10,713 bases of DNA from NCBI GenBank assembly GCA_021792015.1, contig JAJYVM010000101.1:1-10713 (forward strand). Reading direction: 5' to 3'. Positions within the stretch are counted from its first letter, which is position 1. Every line of letters starts with the position of its first letter. The notes beneath the pieces are model-generated. The model did no database searches and had not been told where the DNA came from. It saw only the letters and a list, made by a program, of their open reading frames with translations. Both the position numbers and the translations under genes were made by a program. Positions 1-7,428 of this stretch are shown in pieces. This DNA comes from Bacillota bacterium (GTDB lineage: Bacteria; Bacillota; Sulfobacillia; RBS10-35; JAJYVM01).

Positions 1-646
1 GCGGGCCGCCGGCCGCGGCACGATCACCGCCCGGCGGCGGGGCGGGCCGCGGATCCGCCGCGGGCAGCTCCCGGCTCGCCGGATTCGGCTCCGGACTGCG
101 CGCGGGGGGCACCAGGCCGGCGGAGGGCTCGCGGTAGCCTGCGGGCCGGGCCGCACCCGAGCCGGCCGCTGCGCCTGTCGCGGCTGGCGGACGCAGGGTG
201 CCCGCGCCCCGGCTGGCGGGGTCGGCAGGGCCGCCGGCCGGTGCGGGATGCACGTGGATCGCCGGCGGTTGGGCGCTCTCGCGGTACGGCGAAGGTCGCG
301 GGGCGCCCTCCCGGTAGGGGGACGGCTGCGCCGCGGACGTCGCACGCGCATCGCCCGCGTCTGCCGTGGCCGCCGCGCCGCCCGCGCCGGGCGTCGTGCC
401 CGCGTATCCGCGGGGGGGCGCGGACCTGAGCTCCCCGCCCGGCGCGCTCGCGGCGGCAGCCGGGCGGGAGCTGGCCGTAACATCGCCGGGTGGCCGCGCC
501 CCATAGACGATGCCGCCCGCGGTCGGCGGAGCAGCGTTCAGCGCCGTATCCGAGCCGCCCACGGCGGCGCGCGGGCGTGGCGCAGCAGCCCGGCCCTCGC
601 TGGCGGCGGACGGCAGCAAGGGCGCATCCCCGGGCGTGCCTGCCAT
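1..646 (-). CDS. Ala/Pro-rich disordered protein with PYRE motifs, partial (C-terminus beyond left edge)
   Basis: This reading frame opens at an ATG and stays free of stops for 215 codons to the window edge, so the C-terminus is missing. The start is supported by a good Shine-Dalgarno (GAGGTGATC) 3-8 nt upstream. The protein is almost entirely Ala, Pro, Gly, Arg and Ser, with no hydrophobic segment or signal peptide, so it should be intrinsically disordered. A short motif recurs: SPYREGAPRP and SPYRESAQPP lie back to back near residues 111-130, AGYREPSAG follows near residue 170, and a looser RGYAG occurs near residue 80. No enzyme family is recognisable. A CATAnnnTG box just upstream and the neighbouring 160-aa Cys-rich gene suggest a spore-coat or coat-associated role, which is inference. 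Spurious GC-rich readthrough is the alternative, but 215 stop-free codons with a well-placed SD and an in-frame repeat favour a real gene. Confidence 0.62.
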   Translation of the reverse strand, partial: MAGTPGDAPLLPSAASEGRAAAPRPRAAVGGSDTALNAAPPTAGGIVYGARPPGDVTASSRPAAAASAPGGELRSAPPRGYAGTTPGAGGAAATADAGDARATSAAQPSPYREGAPRPSPYRESAQPPAIHVHPAPAGGPADPASRGAGTLRPPAATGAAAGSGAARPAGYREPSAGLVPPARSPEPNPASRELPAADPRPAPPPGGDRAAAGGP

Positions 647-661
647 GTGATCACCTCAGCC

Positions 662-670
662 CACGTTATG
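662..670 (-). promoter_or_regulatory. Possible sporulation-type -10 box (CATAACGTG)
   Basis: The box CATAACGTG lies 15 nt before the start of the Ala/Pro-rich gene. It fits the sigma-K -10 pattern CATAnnnTA except for the last base. Unlike the two other boxes on this strand, it has no AC 16-17 nt upstream, so support is weak when it is taken alone. Confidence 0.25.
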
Positions 671-681
671 TGTGGGTAACG

Positions 682-697
682 GCCACGGCGCCGTGGC
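682..697. repeat. Perfect 16-bp palindrome GCCACGGCGCCGTGGC
   Basis: The sequence equals its own reverse complement over 16 bp. It lies between the stop of the 160-aa gene and the start of the Ala/Pro-rich gene, just upstream of the CATA box of the latter. As RNA it could form a 6-bp stem with a GCGC loop, but no T-run follows on either strand, so a classical terminator is unlikely. A dimeric operator is the alternative reading. Confidence 0.4.
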
Positions 698-763
698 TCC
701 GCAGCCGCCCCGTCGGCAGACTAGCCTTCCGTCACTCCCGCCTGTGCACGCCCTCCGGATCTG

Positions 764-1246
764 CTAGCAGCAGGAACCCCCAAGCGAGCTGAGCACGCAC
801 GACAGCTGCAGGAACTCGTCGTACCGGGTGAGCGGGTGCAGGCCGAGGATCTGTGAGGTCAGCAGGCGCAACCGTCCCAGCAAGGGCTCGGGCCGTCCGT
901 TGAAGCAGATGTTGTCCAGGACCACATAATCGGTGTTGACCGCAACGATGGTCGCGATGATGTTCCACTCCGGCCCGCCCACCAGGGAGTTGGTTCCCAG
1001 AATCAGCCTGACCCGCCGCCCGACGTTGGCCGTCAGCACGTCCGCGAAGATGGGTGGATCGCCGCCGTCCGAGGCCGTCGAGGATGAAGACGTCGACTCG
1101 CACGTCCGCTGCTGACCCATGAGCAGGAGCAGGAGCAGGGGCGAGATGCCGCCGTTGTTGCCGCAGCCGCCCATGCCGCCGCCGAGCATGAAGGGCAACA
1201 TGCCGCCCAGCCCGCCGCCGTCCATTGCCGTCCCGCCATCTGGCAC
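764..1246 (-). CDS. Gly/Cys-rich protein with small beta-barrel-like C-terminal domain, probable spore-coat-associated
   Basis: This 160-aa protein is read from a GTG start placed 8-9 nt after a strong SD (AAAGGAGG). The frame stays open further upstream, but that part has no SD and overlaps the next gene. Residues 1-35 are Gly/Met-rich with Cys28, followed by a run of six leucines (37-42), then a Ser/Thr/Asp linker (50-65). Residues 67-135 look like a compact all-beta unit: hydrophobic strands around VRLILG (79-84) and DYVVLDNI (106-113) resemble an SH3- or Sm-like barrel. The protein carries six cysteines (28, 49, 114, 150, 159, 160) and ends in Cys-Cys, as expected of a protein that is disulfide cross-linked in an outer layer. 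A sigma-K-like promoter lies upstream. The coat role is inferred; no named family is recognised. Confidence 0.72.
   Translation of the reverse strand: MPDGGTAMDGGGLGGMLPFMLGGGMGGCGNNGGISPLLLLLLMGQQRTCESTSSSSTASDGGDPPIFADVLTANVGRRVRLILGTNSLVGGPEWNIIATIVAVNTDYVVLDNICFNGRPEPLLGRLRLLTSQILGLHPLTRYDEFLQLSCVLSSLGGSCC
1121..1139. repeat. Tandem hexanucleotide (GAGCAG)3 inside a coding region
   Basis: Three head-to-tail copies of GAGCAG, read on the minus strand as alternating CTG/CTC, encode the Leu37-Leu42 run of the 160-aa Gly/Cys-rich protein. The unit is a multiple of three, so slippage would change the length of the leucine run without breaking the frame. Confidence 0.6.
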
Positions 1247-1275
1247 CGCCGGTCCCTCCTTTTCCGAATCTGCGA

Positions 1276-1303
1276 CAGCGTATGTCCAACGCCGTCGGGA
1301 CGT
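1276..1303 (-). promoter_or_regulatory. Sigma-K-like promoter for the 160-aa Gly/Cys-rich gene
   Basis: On the minus strand an AC (1303-1302) is followed by exactly 17 nt and then CATACGCTG (1284-1276). This matches the sigma-K pattern AC-N16/17-CATAnnnTA except for the last base. CATACGCT also matches the sigma-E -10 consensus CATACAnT at all but one position. A transcript would begin about 20-25 nt before the GTG and would include the AAAGGAGG SD. No standard -35/-10 pair for the housekeeping sigma factor is seen here. Confidence 0.45.
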
Positions 1304-1553
1304 GCTCGGGCGCATGACAGACGGGCGCCCCCTCTCGCTCGACAGCGGGACCGCCGGGCCGTCCGCTGCCGGCACGCCCGCGTTGGGTGCCAACCCTGAC
1401 GACCCGGGCCGCGGCGGGACGCAGGCGTGCCGCATAAGGTCCCACCGCCGCCACACCGCCGCCACGCCCCGGGCAGGCCGGTCCGGCGCGCGGGCCGGCA
1501 AGGGCGCCCGCACGCGGCGGCGACGGCGGAAGCCGGGCGGGAGTCCGGACCCG
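1304..1553. other. Intergenic spacer with no gene seen
   Basis: Together with the promoter that follows, this makes a 307-bp gap between the stop of the HipA-like gene and the start of the 160-aa gene. It is GC-rich. The minus-strand frame of the 160-aa gene continues open through it, but there is no SD or recognisable protein. Short GC inverted repeats exist, but none has a T-run, so no terminator is called. Confidence 0.5.
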
Positions 1554-2327
1554 TCACACACTCGCGCGCCGCGTGAGCGCGGCGCCCCAGGCCGGCAGCG
1601 ATGGCCGACGACGGCGGAGGAACGAAAGGAGGCTCTCCGCGTGCGAGCCGGGGAGCCCCCACTCACGGGGTACATCGGCGACGAGCTCCGTCAACTGTGC
1701 GTCAGAGACCGCCATGCACGTGTCGATGGCCGGACGAAGGTCGAAGGGACGCCCCGCCGCGCGGTGCAGGGCCAGCAGCGCGCGCAGGTCGGGAAGGTCG
1801 GCAAGGCCGGCGGCGAGGCTGGCGGGGGTCCAGCGTGGGGCACCGGGCAGGGCGTGACCGTGGTCGACCACCAGAAGCGACGGACCCGCGGACCCGGGGA
1901 CCGCGAGCAGGTGGCTGGGCTTGAGGTCGGTGTTGTCGATCCACGTCTCGAACAGGGCCGCGAGCGGCAGAAGGTGGAGGTTGACCAGGCCTGCGGCGTC
2001 GGTTGCAAGCTGCACGGGCGCGGCGCCGCCGACATAGAGGGCGCCGTACTGAAGTCCGGAGATCCAGGGCCGGCTGCGCAACGGCGGGATGTCGCGCAGC
2101 CGCGCGGTGGGAACGTGCACAAGGAGTGGCTCGGGCACAGGGGCGCCGACGAGACGACCGAGGCGGGTCGCGACGAGATCGGCGACGAGCGCATGCGTGG
2201 TCTGCGGGTTTCCCTTCAGCTTGGTCAGGGCCAGCCGACCGTCGGCCAGGCTCAGCACAAGCGGGCGCGAGTGGCCGCGGAGGGTGGCGGGTTGGTAGCC
2301 GACGGCTTCGACGACGTGCACGGGCAT
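1554..2327 (-). CDS. HipA-like kinase-fold protein
   Basis: The 257-aa product resembles the stand-alone HipA-like kinase domain family of Firmicutes. Visible landmarks are the N-terminal beta-rich start, a lysine in TKLKGNPQ (Lys36/Lys38) at the expected ATP-binding position, the helical LVADLVATRLGRLVG segment (47-61), an NTD motif with Asp134 as the likely catalytic Asp, and DHG (155-157) in the DFG-equivalent position. Where HipA has Asn five residues after the catalytic Asp, this protein has His139. I chose the ATG at 2327. A GTG at 2348 is in frame but falls inside a CATAnnnTG promoter box and has no SD, while the ATG follows GGGGGT by about 9 nt. No HipB-like partner is adjacent, so a toxin-antitoxin role is not supported. 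The coat-like neighbours and promoter instead suggest action during sporulation, possibly phosphorylating coat proteins; that part is speculation. Confidence 0.75.
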   Translation of the reverse strand: MPVHVVEAVGYQPATLRGHSRPLVLSLADGRLALTKLKGNPQTTHALVADLVATRLGRLVGAPVPEPLLVHVPTARLRDIPPLRSRPWISGLQYGALYVGGAAPVQLATDAAGLVNLHLLPLAALFETWIDNTDLKPSHLLAVPGSAGPSLLVVDHGHALPGAPRWTPASLAAGLADLPDLRALLALHRAAGRPFDLRPAIDTCMAVSDAQLTELVADVPREWGLPGSHAESLLSFLRRRRPSLPAWGAALTRRASV

Positions 2328-2345
2328 CCACCGTGTACCCCCGCT

Positions 2346-2373
2346 CACGCTATGCGGCCTGTCCGGCGAACGT
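2346..2373 (-). promoter_or_regulatory. Sigma-K-like promoter for the HipA-like kinase gene
   Basis: On the minus strand an AC (2373-2372) is followed by 17 nt and then CATAGCGTG (2354-2346). The layout is the same as upstream of the 160-aa gene. The box ends 18 nt before the chosen ATG, giving a short leader that includes GGGGGT. The motif is short, so chance is possible for one site; the repeated layout raises the likelihood. Confidence 0.42.
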
Positions 2374-2476
2374 CACCCCCTGCCCGCATGCGCCATTTTC
2401 GGCACGTGAAGCCGACGGAAGGAAATCCCCGCTCCTTGGCGTACCATATCCTGGCTGAGCAAAGGGAGGTGAAAGC

Positions 2477-2686
2477 GTGTCGAGCGGCCGTGAGACACGG
2501 TCCCGGCGGGGTGGCTGGGGCTGGTATCTTCTCCTGATTATTCCGTTCATCGGGACTCTGTTCCCCGGGATGTACAATGCCCTGACGCCGACCCTGGGTG
2601 GGATGCCGTTCTATTACTGGTACCAGCTGCTCTGGGTCGTCATCACGGGTCTTCTGACCATCGTCGTCTACCTGGCGACACGCTGA
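2477..2686 (+). CDS. DUF3311 small membrane protein, symporter partner
   Basis: This 69-aa protein starts at a GTG placed 6 nt after a strong SD (AAAGGGAGGTG). It has a basic N-terminus (RETRSRR), then a membrane segment at about residues 15-33, a loop with the conserved Tyr-Asn and Gly-x-Pro-Phe-Tyr-Tyr-Trp-Tyr-Gln pattern (42-50), and a second membrane segment at 51-67. Length and motifs match DUF3311, a family usually encoded directly before a sodium:solute symporter and taken to be its accessory subunit. The symporter starts 26 nt downstream, so the two should be co-transcribed. The divergent HipA-like gene lies 149 bp upstream; I saw no convincing housekeeping promoter in between. Confidence 0.88.
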   Translation: MSSGRETRSRRGGWGWYLLLIIPFIGTLFPGMYNALTPTLGGMPFYYWYQLLWVVITGLLTIVVYLATR

Positions 2687-2712
2687 AGGTCCCGACGGGG
2701 GGTGAACGCGAC

Positions 2713-4236
2713 TTGAACCTCACCGAGCTGATCGTCTTCCTGGTCCTCTTCGCGCTGGTCACCGTCGTCGGCTTCGTGGCGGCCCGCTGGCAGCGGGGCG
2801 ACCTGAACCTGCTGGACGAGTGGGGCCTCGCCGGCCGCCGCTTCGGCACCCTGGTCAGCTGGTTTCTGATCGGCGGCGACCTCTACACGGCCTACACCTT
2901 CATCGCCGTGCCCGCGCTGGTCTACGGGGCGGGCGCCATCGGCTTCTTCGCCGTCCCGTACACGATCGTCGTCTACCCGCTTGTGTTCCTGCTGATGCCG
3001 CGCCTGTGGTCGGTGGCCAAGCAGCATGGCTACGTCACGGCCTCGGACTTCATGCGCGGCCGCTTCGACAGCCGCGGGCTGGCCCTGGCCGTGGCCATCA
3101 CGGGCATCCTGGCCACCATGCCCTACATCGCCCTGCAGCTGGTCGGGATGCAGGTGGTCCTGCAGACCCTGGGGATCGCCGGCAAGGGCATCATCGGCGA
3201 CCTGCCCTTGATCGTCGCCTTCGGCATCCTGGCGGCGTACACGTTCACCAGCGGGCTGCGCGCGCCCGCCCTGGTCGCCGTCGTGAAGGACGCACTCATC
3301 TATATCACCGTGATCGTGGCCGTCATCGCGATCCCGGCCAAGCTGGGCGGCTTTGGCCACATCTTCCAGGCCGCCGCCGCCGCGCACCTGCCGCTCACCC
3401 TGAGCCCGAAGGCATTCACGGCGTACGCCACCCTGGCCCTGGGCTCGGCCATGGCCCTGTTCTTTTACCCGCACGCCATCACCGGCGTGTTCAGCACCCG
3501 CTCCACCGAGGTCATCCGGCGCAACGCGGCCCTTTTGCCCATCTACTCCATCCTGCTCGGCCTGATCGCCCTGCTCGGCTACATGGCGGTCGCCGCCGGC
3601 ATCAAGGTCCCGGTGACCAGCCTGGCCGTGCCGGTGCTGCTGACCAAGATGTTCTCGCCGTGGTTTGTGGGCTTCGCCTTCGCCGCCATCGTGATCGGGG
3701 CCCTGGTCCCGGCCGCCATCATGGCCATCGCCGCCGCCAACCTCTTCACCCGCAACATCTACCGGGAGTACTTCCGGCCCGACTGCAGCCCGCGGCAGGA
3801 GGCCAGCGTGGCGAAGTGGGTGTCGCTGTTCGTCAAGGTCGGCGCCCTGATCTTCGTCATCGGCCTGCCGCTGCAGTTCTCCATCTACCTGCAGACCCTG
3901 GGCGGCATCTGGATCCTCCAGACCACGCCCGCCCTGATCGGCGGCCTCTACAGCCGTTGGTTCCACCGCAGCGCCCTGCTGATCGGCTGGCTGCTCGGCA
4001 TGGTGCTCGGCACCTGGATGGCCGCCAGCCTCAAGTTCCAGAGCTCGACGTTCCCCCTGCACATCGGCGGGACCGTCCTGCCCGGCTACGCGGGCATCTG
4101 GGCCCTGATCGTGAACCTTGTGATCGTCGTGGTGCTCAGCCTGATCCTCAACGCCATGCGCGTGAGCAACGGCCGCGACGAGACCTCGCCCTCCGACTAC
4201 GTCCGCGCGGAGGCGGCGGTCCCCGCCGTCGACTGA
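2713..4236 (+). CDS. Sodium:solute symporter, monocarboxylate (MctP-like) type
   Basis: The 507-aa membrane protein has the usual length and layout of the sodium:solute symporter (SSF) family, with about 13 hydrophobic segments. The first spans residues 5-24, and a Trp-Gly-Leu-Ala-Gly-Arg-Arg-Phe-Gly motif (37-45) follows, typical of the N-terminal loop in this family. The start is a TTG preceded by a GGGGGGTG SD 8 nt away, and no in-frame ATG lies upstream. The DUF3311 partner and the sequence around residues 50-100 fit the branch containing Rhizobium MctP, which imports lactate, pyruvate and propionate with a cation gradient. The mutase/dehydrogenase operon downstream makes short-chain acids such as isobutyrate or butyrate plausible substrates, but specificity cannot be read from the sequence. 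The C-terminus (about 480-507) is a short charged cytoplasmic tail. Confidence 0.88.
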   Translation: MNLTELIVFLVLFALVTVVGFVAARWQRGDLNLLDEWGLAGRRFGTLVSWFLIGGDLYTAYTFIAVPALVYGAGAIGFFAVPYTIVVYPLVFLLMPRLWSVAKQHGYVTASDFMRGRFDSRGLALAVAITGILATMPYIALQLVGMQVVLQTLGIAGKGIIGDLPLIVAFGILAAYTFTSGLRAPALVAVVKDALIYITVIVAVIAIPAKLGGFGHIFQAAAAAHLPLTLSPKAFTAYATLALGSAMALFFYPHAITGVFSTRSTEVIRRNAALLPIYSILLGLIALLGYMAVAAGIKVPVTSLAVPVLLTKMFSPWFVGFAFAAIVIGALVPAAIMAIAAANLFTRNIYREYFRPDCSPRQEASVAKWVSLFVKVGALIFVIGLPLQFSIYLQTLGGIWILQTTPALIGGLYSRWFHRSALLIGWLLGMVLGTWMAASLKFQSSTFPLHIGGTVLPGYAGIWALIVNLVIVVVLSLILNAMRVSNGRDETSPSDYVRAEAAVPAVD

Positions 4237-4261
4237 CGGCGTCCCTCACCCGTCTGAGCCC

Positions 4262-4287
4262 GCGGGGCGGCCATCCGGCCGCCCCGC
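4262..4287 (+). terminator. GC-rich hairpin after the symporter gene
   Basis: A perfect 11-bp stem (GCGGGGCGGCC / GGCCGCCCCGC) with an ATCC loop begins 25 nt after the symporter stop. No T-run follows, so intrinsic termination may be weak or Rho-assisted. Its position between two plus-strand transcription units supports a terminator or 3'-end stabiliser. Confidence 0.6.
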
Positions 4288-4313
4288 AGCATTCCTGCCC
4301 GCCGCAACTCGAC

Positions 4314-4319
4314 TATCAT
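4314..4319 (+). promoter_or_regulatory. Candidate -10 element (TATCAT) for the mutase operon
   Basis: TATCAT matches the housekeeping -10 consensus at five of six bases. It lies just after the hairpin that closes the symporter unit and 53 nt before the mutase start. No good -35 is visible at 16-18 nt upstream (ATTCCT or TTCCTG), so an activator may be needed or the match may be chance. Confidence 0.33.
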
Positions 4320-4330
4320 AGAGGAGGATC

Positions 4331-4349
4331 CGCGCGGGGCAACCGCGCG
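4331..4349 (+). other. Short leader hairpin upstream of the mutase gene
   Basis: A 7-bp stem (CGCGCGG / CCGCGCG) with a GGCAA loop would form in the 5' leader between the TATCAT box and the GGAGGTG Shine-Dalgarno. It is far too small for a cobalamin riboswitch. In such GC-rich sequence a hairpin of this size could be chance. Confidence 0.25.
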
Positions 4350-4372
4350 CCGCAGGAGAGGGAGGTGCCGTC

Positions 4373-5992
<1,620 letters not shown>

Positions 5993-6008
5993 ACGCGCGG
6001 GCCCGCGG

Positions 6009-6023
6009 AGCCATGGATGGCGG
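6009..6023 (+). repeat. Copy 1 of a 15-bp dispersed repeat
   Basis: AGCCATGGATGGCGG is identical to positions 8576-8590. In both copies TGCGTGA follows at the same distance after a 6-nt unmatched stretch. This copy overlaps the annotated ATG of the small mutase subunit and fills part of the gap after the large subunit. Confidence 0.5.
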
Positions 6024-6487
6024 CAGTTCTGCGTGATGCGGTCCCCGCGCCGCAAATGCCGCGCTTCGGGAGGCTTGATGGATTGCGGCCCATTCGCGTC
6101 CTCGTCGCCAAGGCGGGCCTCGATTCCCATGATCGGGGGGCGAAGGTCATCGCCCGCGCCCTGCGCGACGCCGGCATGGAGGTCATCTACACCGGCCTGC
6201 ACCGCACGCCCGAGCACGTCATCCAGGCGGCGATCCAGGAAGATGTCGACGTCGTCGCCATCAGCCTGCTGAGCGGCGCCCACCTGACGGTCGTGCCCAA
6301 GATCATCGCCGGCCTGCGGGCGCAGGATGCCGGCGACATGCTGGTCCTGCTCGGCGGCATCGTCCCCGACGAGGACGTGGGGCCGCTGCGGCAGGCGGGG
6401 GTGGCGGCCGTCTTCGGCCCCGGCACCGACACGGCCGAGGTCGTCGACTTCATCCAGGGACACGTGCGGACGGGATCCCCGGCGTGA
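6017..6487 (+). CDS. icmB: B12-binding small subunit of the acyl-CoA mutase
   Basis: The 156-aa product is a stand-alone cobalamin-binding Rossmann-like domain. It has the base-off/His-on motif DSHDRG (36-41, with His38 as the lower cobalt ligand), SLLSGAH (83-89), and LLGGIVPDED (111-120) followed by the FGPGT turn (133-137). These are the hallmarks of IcmB/McmA2. It completes the heteromeric mutase with the large subunit encoded 24 nt upstream. The ATG used has a GGAG 6 nt before it. A strong alternative is the TTG at 6083, preceded by GGGAGG at 9 nt spacing. That start gives a 134-aa protein beginning directly at the first beta strand, the usual length for this family, and avoids the repeat-derived N-terminus. 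The gene ends in a GTGA overlap with the GTPase gene, implying translational coupling. Confidence 0.92.
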   Translation: MAAVLRDAVPAPQMPRFGRLDGLRPIRVLVAKAGLDSHDRGAKVIARALRDAGMEVIYTGLHRTPEHVIQAAIQEDVDVVAISLLSGAHLTVVPKIIAGLRAQDAGDMLVLLGGIVPDEDVGPLRQAGVAAVFGPGTDTAEVVDFIQGHVRTGSPA

Positions 6488-7428
6488 GCGAGTTGGCGGA
6501 GCGGTTGCTGGCGGGCGACCGCCGGGCCCTGGCGCGCGCGATCACCGTCGTCGAGACCGGCGGGGCCGAACGGGCCGACCTGCTGCGGCGGCTGCACGGC
6601 CACGGCGGCCAAGCGCACGTCGTCGGCATCACCGGGGCGCCCGGCGCCGGCAAGAGCACGCTGGTGGCGGCCCTGGCCGGGGCGCTGCGCGATGCGGGCG
6701 AGCGGGTCGGGATCCTGGCCGTCGACCCGTCGTCGCCCTTCTCGGGCGGGGCCCTGCTGGGCGATCGCGTACGGATGGGGACGGGGGAGGGGCTCTTCAT
6801 CCGGTCCCTGGCCTCGCGCGGGCATGCCGGCGGCCTGTCGCGGGCCACCGCCGACGCGGTGCGCCTGCTGGATGCGGCCGGCTTCTCCGTGATCGTGCTG
6901 GAGACGGTGGGTGCCGGCCAGGGCGAGGTGGAGATCATGCGCCTTGCCCACACGACGGTGGTCGTGACGGTGCCGGGGCTCGGCGACGACGTGCAGGCCT
7001 TCAAGGCCGGGATCATGGAGATCGGCGACATCTTCGTCGTGAACAAGTCCGACCTGCCCGGCGCCAACATCACGGCGCGCGACCTCACCACCATGCTGAT
7101 GCTGGCGCCGCCGCGGCCGTGGAGCCCGCCCGTGATCCAGACCTCGGCCCTGAAGGGCGAGGGGCTGGCGCAACTGGTCAAGGCCATCGGCGACCACGCG
7201 CGCTGGCTGCGCGAGGCGGGGCGCTGGGCGGGCAGGGCGGCGGAGCTGGCGCAGCGGCGCTTCGAGGAGGCATTCGCGGAGATGGGGTTGCGGCGGCTGC
7301 GGGCGGCGGCCGAGGCGAGCGGGGCCTGGCAGGCGGCGATGGCGGCCGTGGCGCGGGGCGAGCTCGACCCCGACGCCGCCGCGGAACAGGCCCTGGGGAG
7401 CGTGAGTGGGGCATGGACTTCAGTCTGA
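6484..7428 (+). CDS. meaB: MeaB/ArgK-type G3E GTPase, mutase chaperone
   Basis: The 314-aa protein has the normal length and all motifs of MeaB: Walker A GAPGAGKST (51-59), the LAVDPSSPFSGGALLGDRVRM signature (78-98), the Walker B/switch segment ETVGAGQ (140-146), the guanine-specificity motif NKSD (187-190) and a SALKGEG loop (221-227). The C-terminal helical region is the dimerisation arm. In characterised systems this GTPase gates loading of adenosylcobalamin into the acyl-CoA mutase and protects or reactivates the enzyme. Its counterpart is fused between the mutase domains in IcmF. The GTG start overlaps the stop of the B12 subunit by 4 nt, which strongly links it to that mutase. The older name ArgK (arginine/ornithine transport kinase) should not be used for this gene. 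Confidence 0.94.
   Translation: MSELAERLLAGDRRALARAITVVETGGAERADLLRRLHGHGGQAHVVGITGAPGAGKSTLVAALAGALRDAGERVGILAVDPSSPFSGGALLGDRVRMGTGEGLFIRSLASRGHAGGLSRATADAVRLLDAAGFSVIVLETVGAGQGEVEIMRLAHTTVVVTVPGLGDDVQAFKAGIMEIGDIFVVNKSDLPGANITARDLTTMLMLAPPRPWSPPVIQTSALKGEGLAQLVKAIGDHARWLREAGRWAGRAAELAQRRFEEAFAEMGLRRLRAAAEASGAWQAAMAAVARGELDPDAAAEQALGSVSGAWTSV

Noticed and set aside
1247..1675. Upstream extension of the 160-aa gene to a 303-aa protein
   Set aside because: The extension is Arg/Pro-rich noise that overlaps the HipA-like gene. The GTG at 1246 has a strong SD and a promoter-like box upstream.
1554..2348. HipAB toxin-antitoxin module
   Set aside because: No HipB-like HTH gene is adjacent; the next genes are coat-like or a divergent transporter operon.
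1119..2537. 472-codon plus-strand open frame
   Set aside because: It lies antisense to the 160-aa and HipA-like genes and has no recognisable protein features; its length follows from high GC.
2668..4062. Long minus-strand open frame opposite the symporter gene
   Set aside because: It is the antisense shadow of a GC-rich coding region. The translation is Gly/Asp/Gln/His-rich noise with no motif, while the plus strand encodes a clear transporter.
4238..4372. Cobalamin riboswitch before the B12-dependent mutase
   Set aside because: The 135-nt gap holds only an 11-bp hairpin and a 7-bp hairpin. No B12-box-like conserved core is visible, and the space is too small for the full element.
6327..7412. 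Upstream extension of the acyl-CoA dehydrogenase frame to a 758-aa fusion
   Set aside because: The extra part is out of frame with the real B12 and GTPase genes it overlaps. The family N-terminus (MDFSLSAEQR) begins exactly at 7413.
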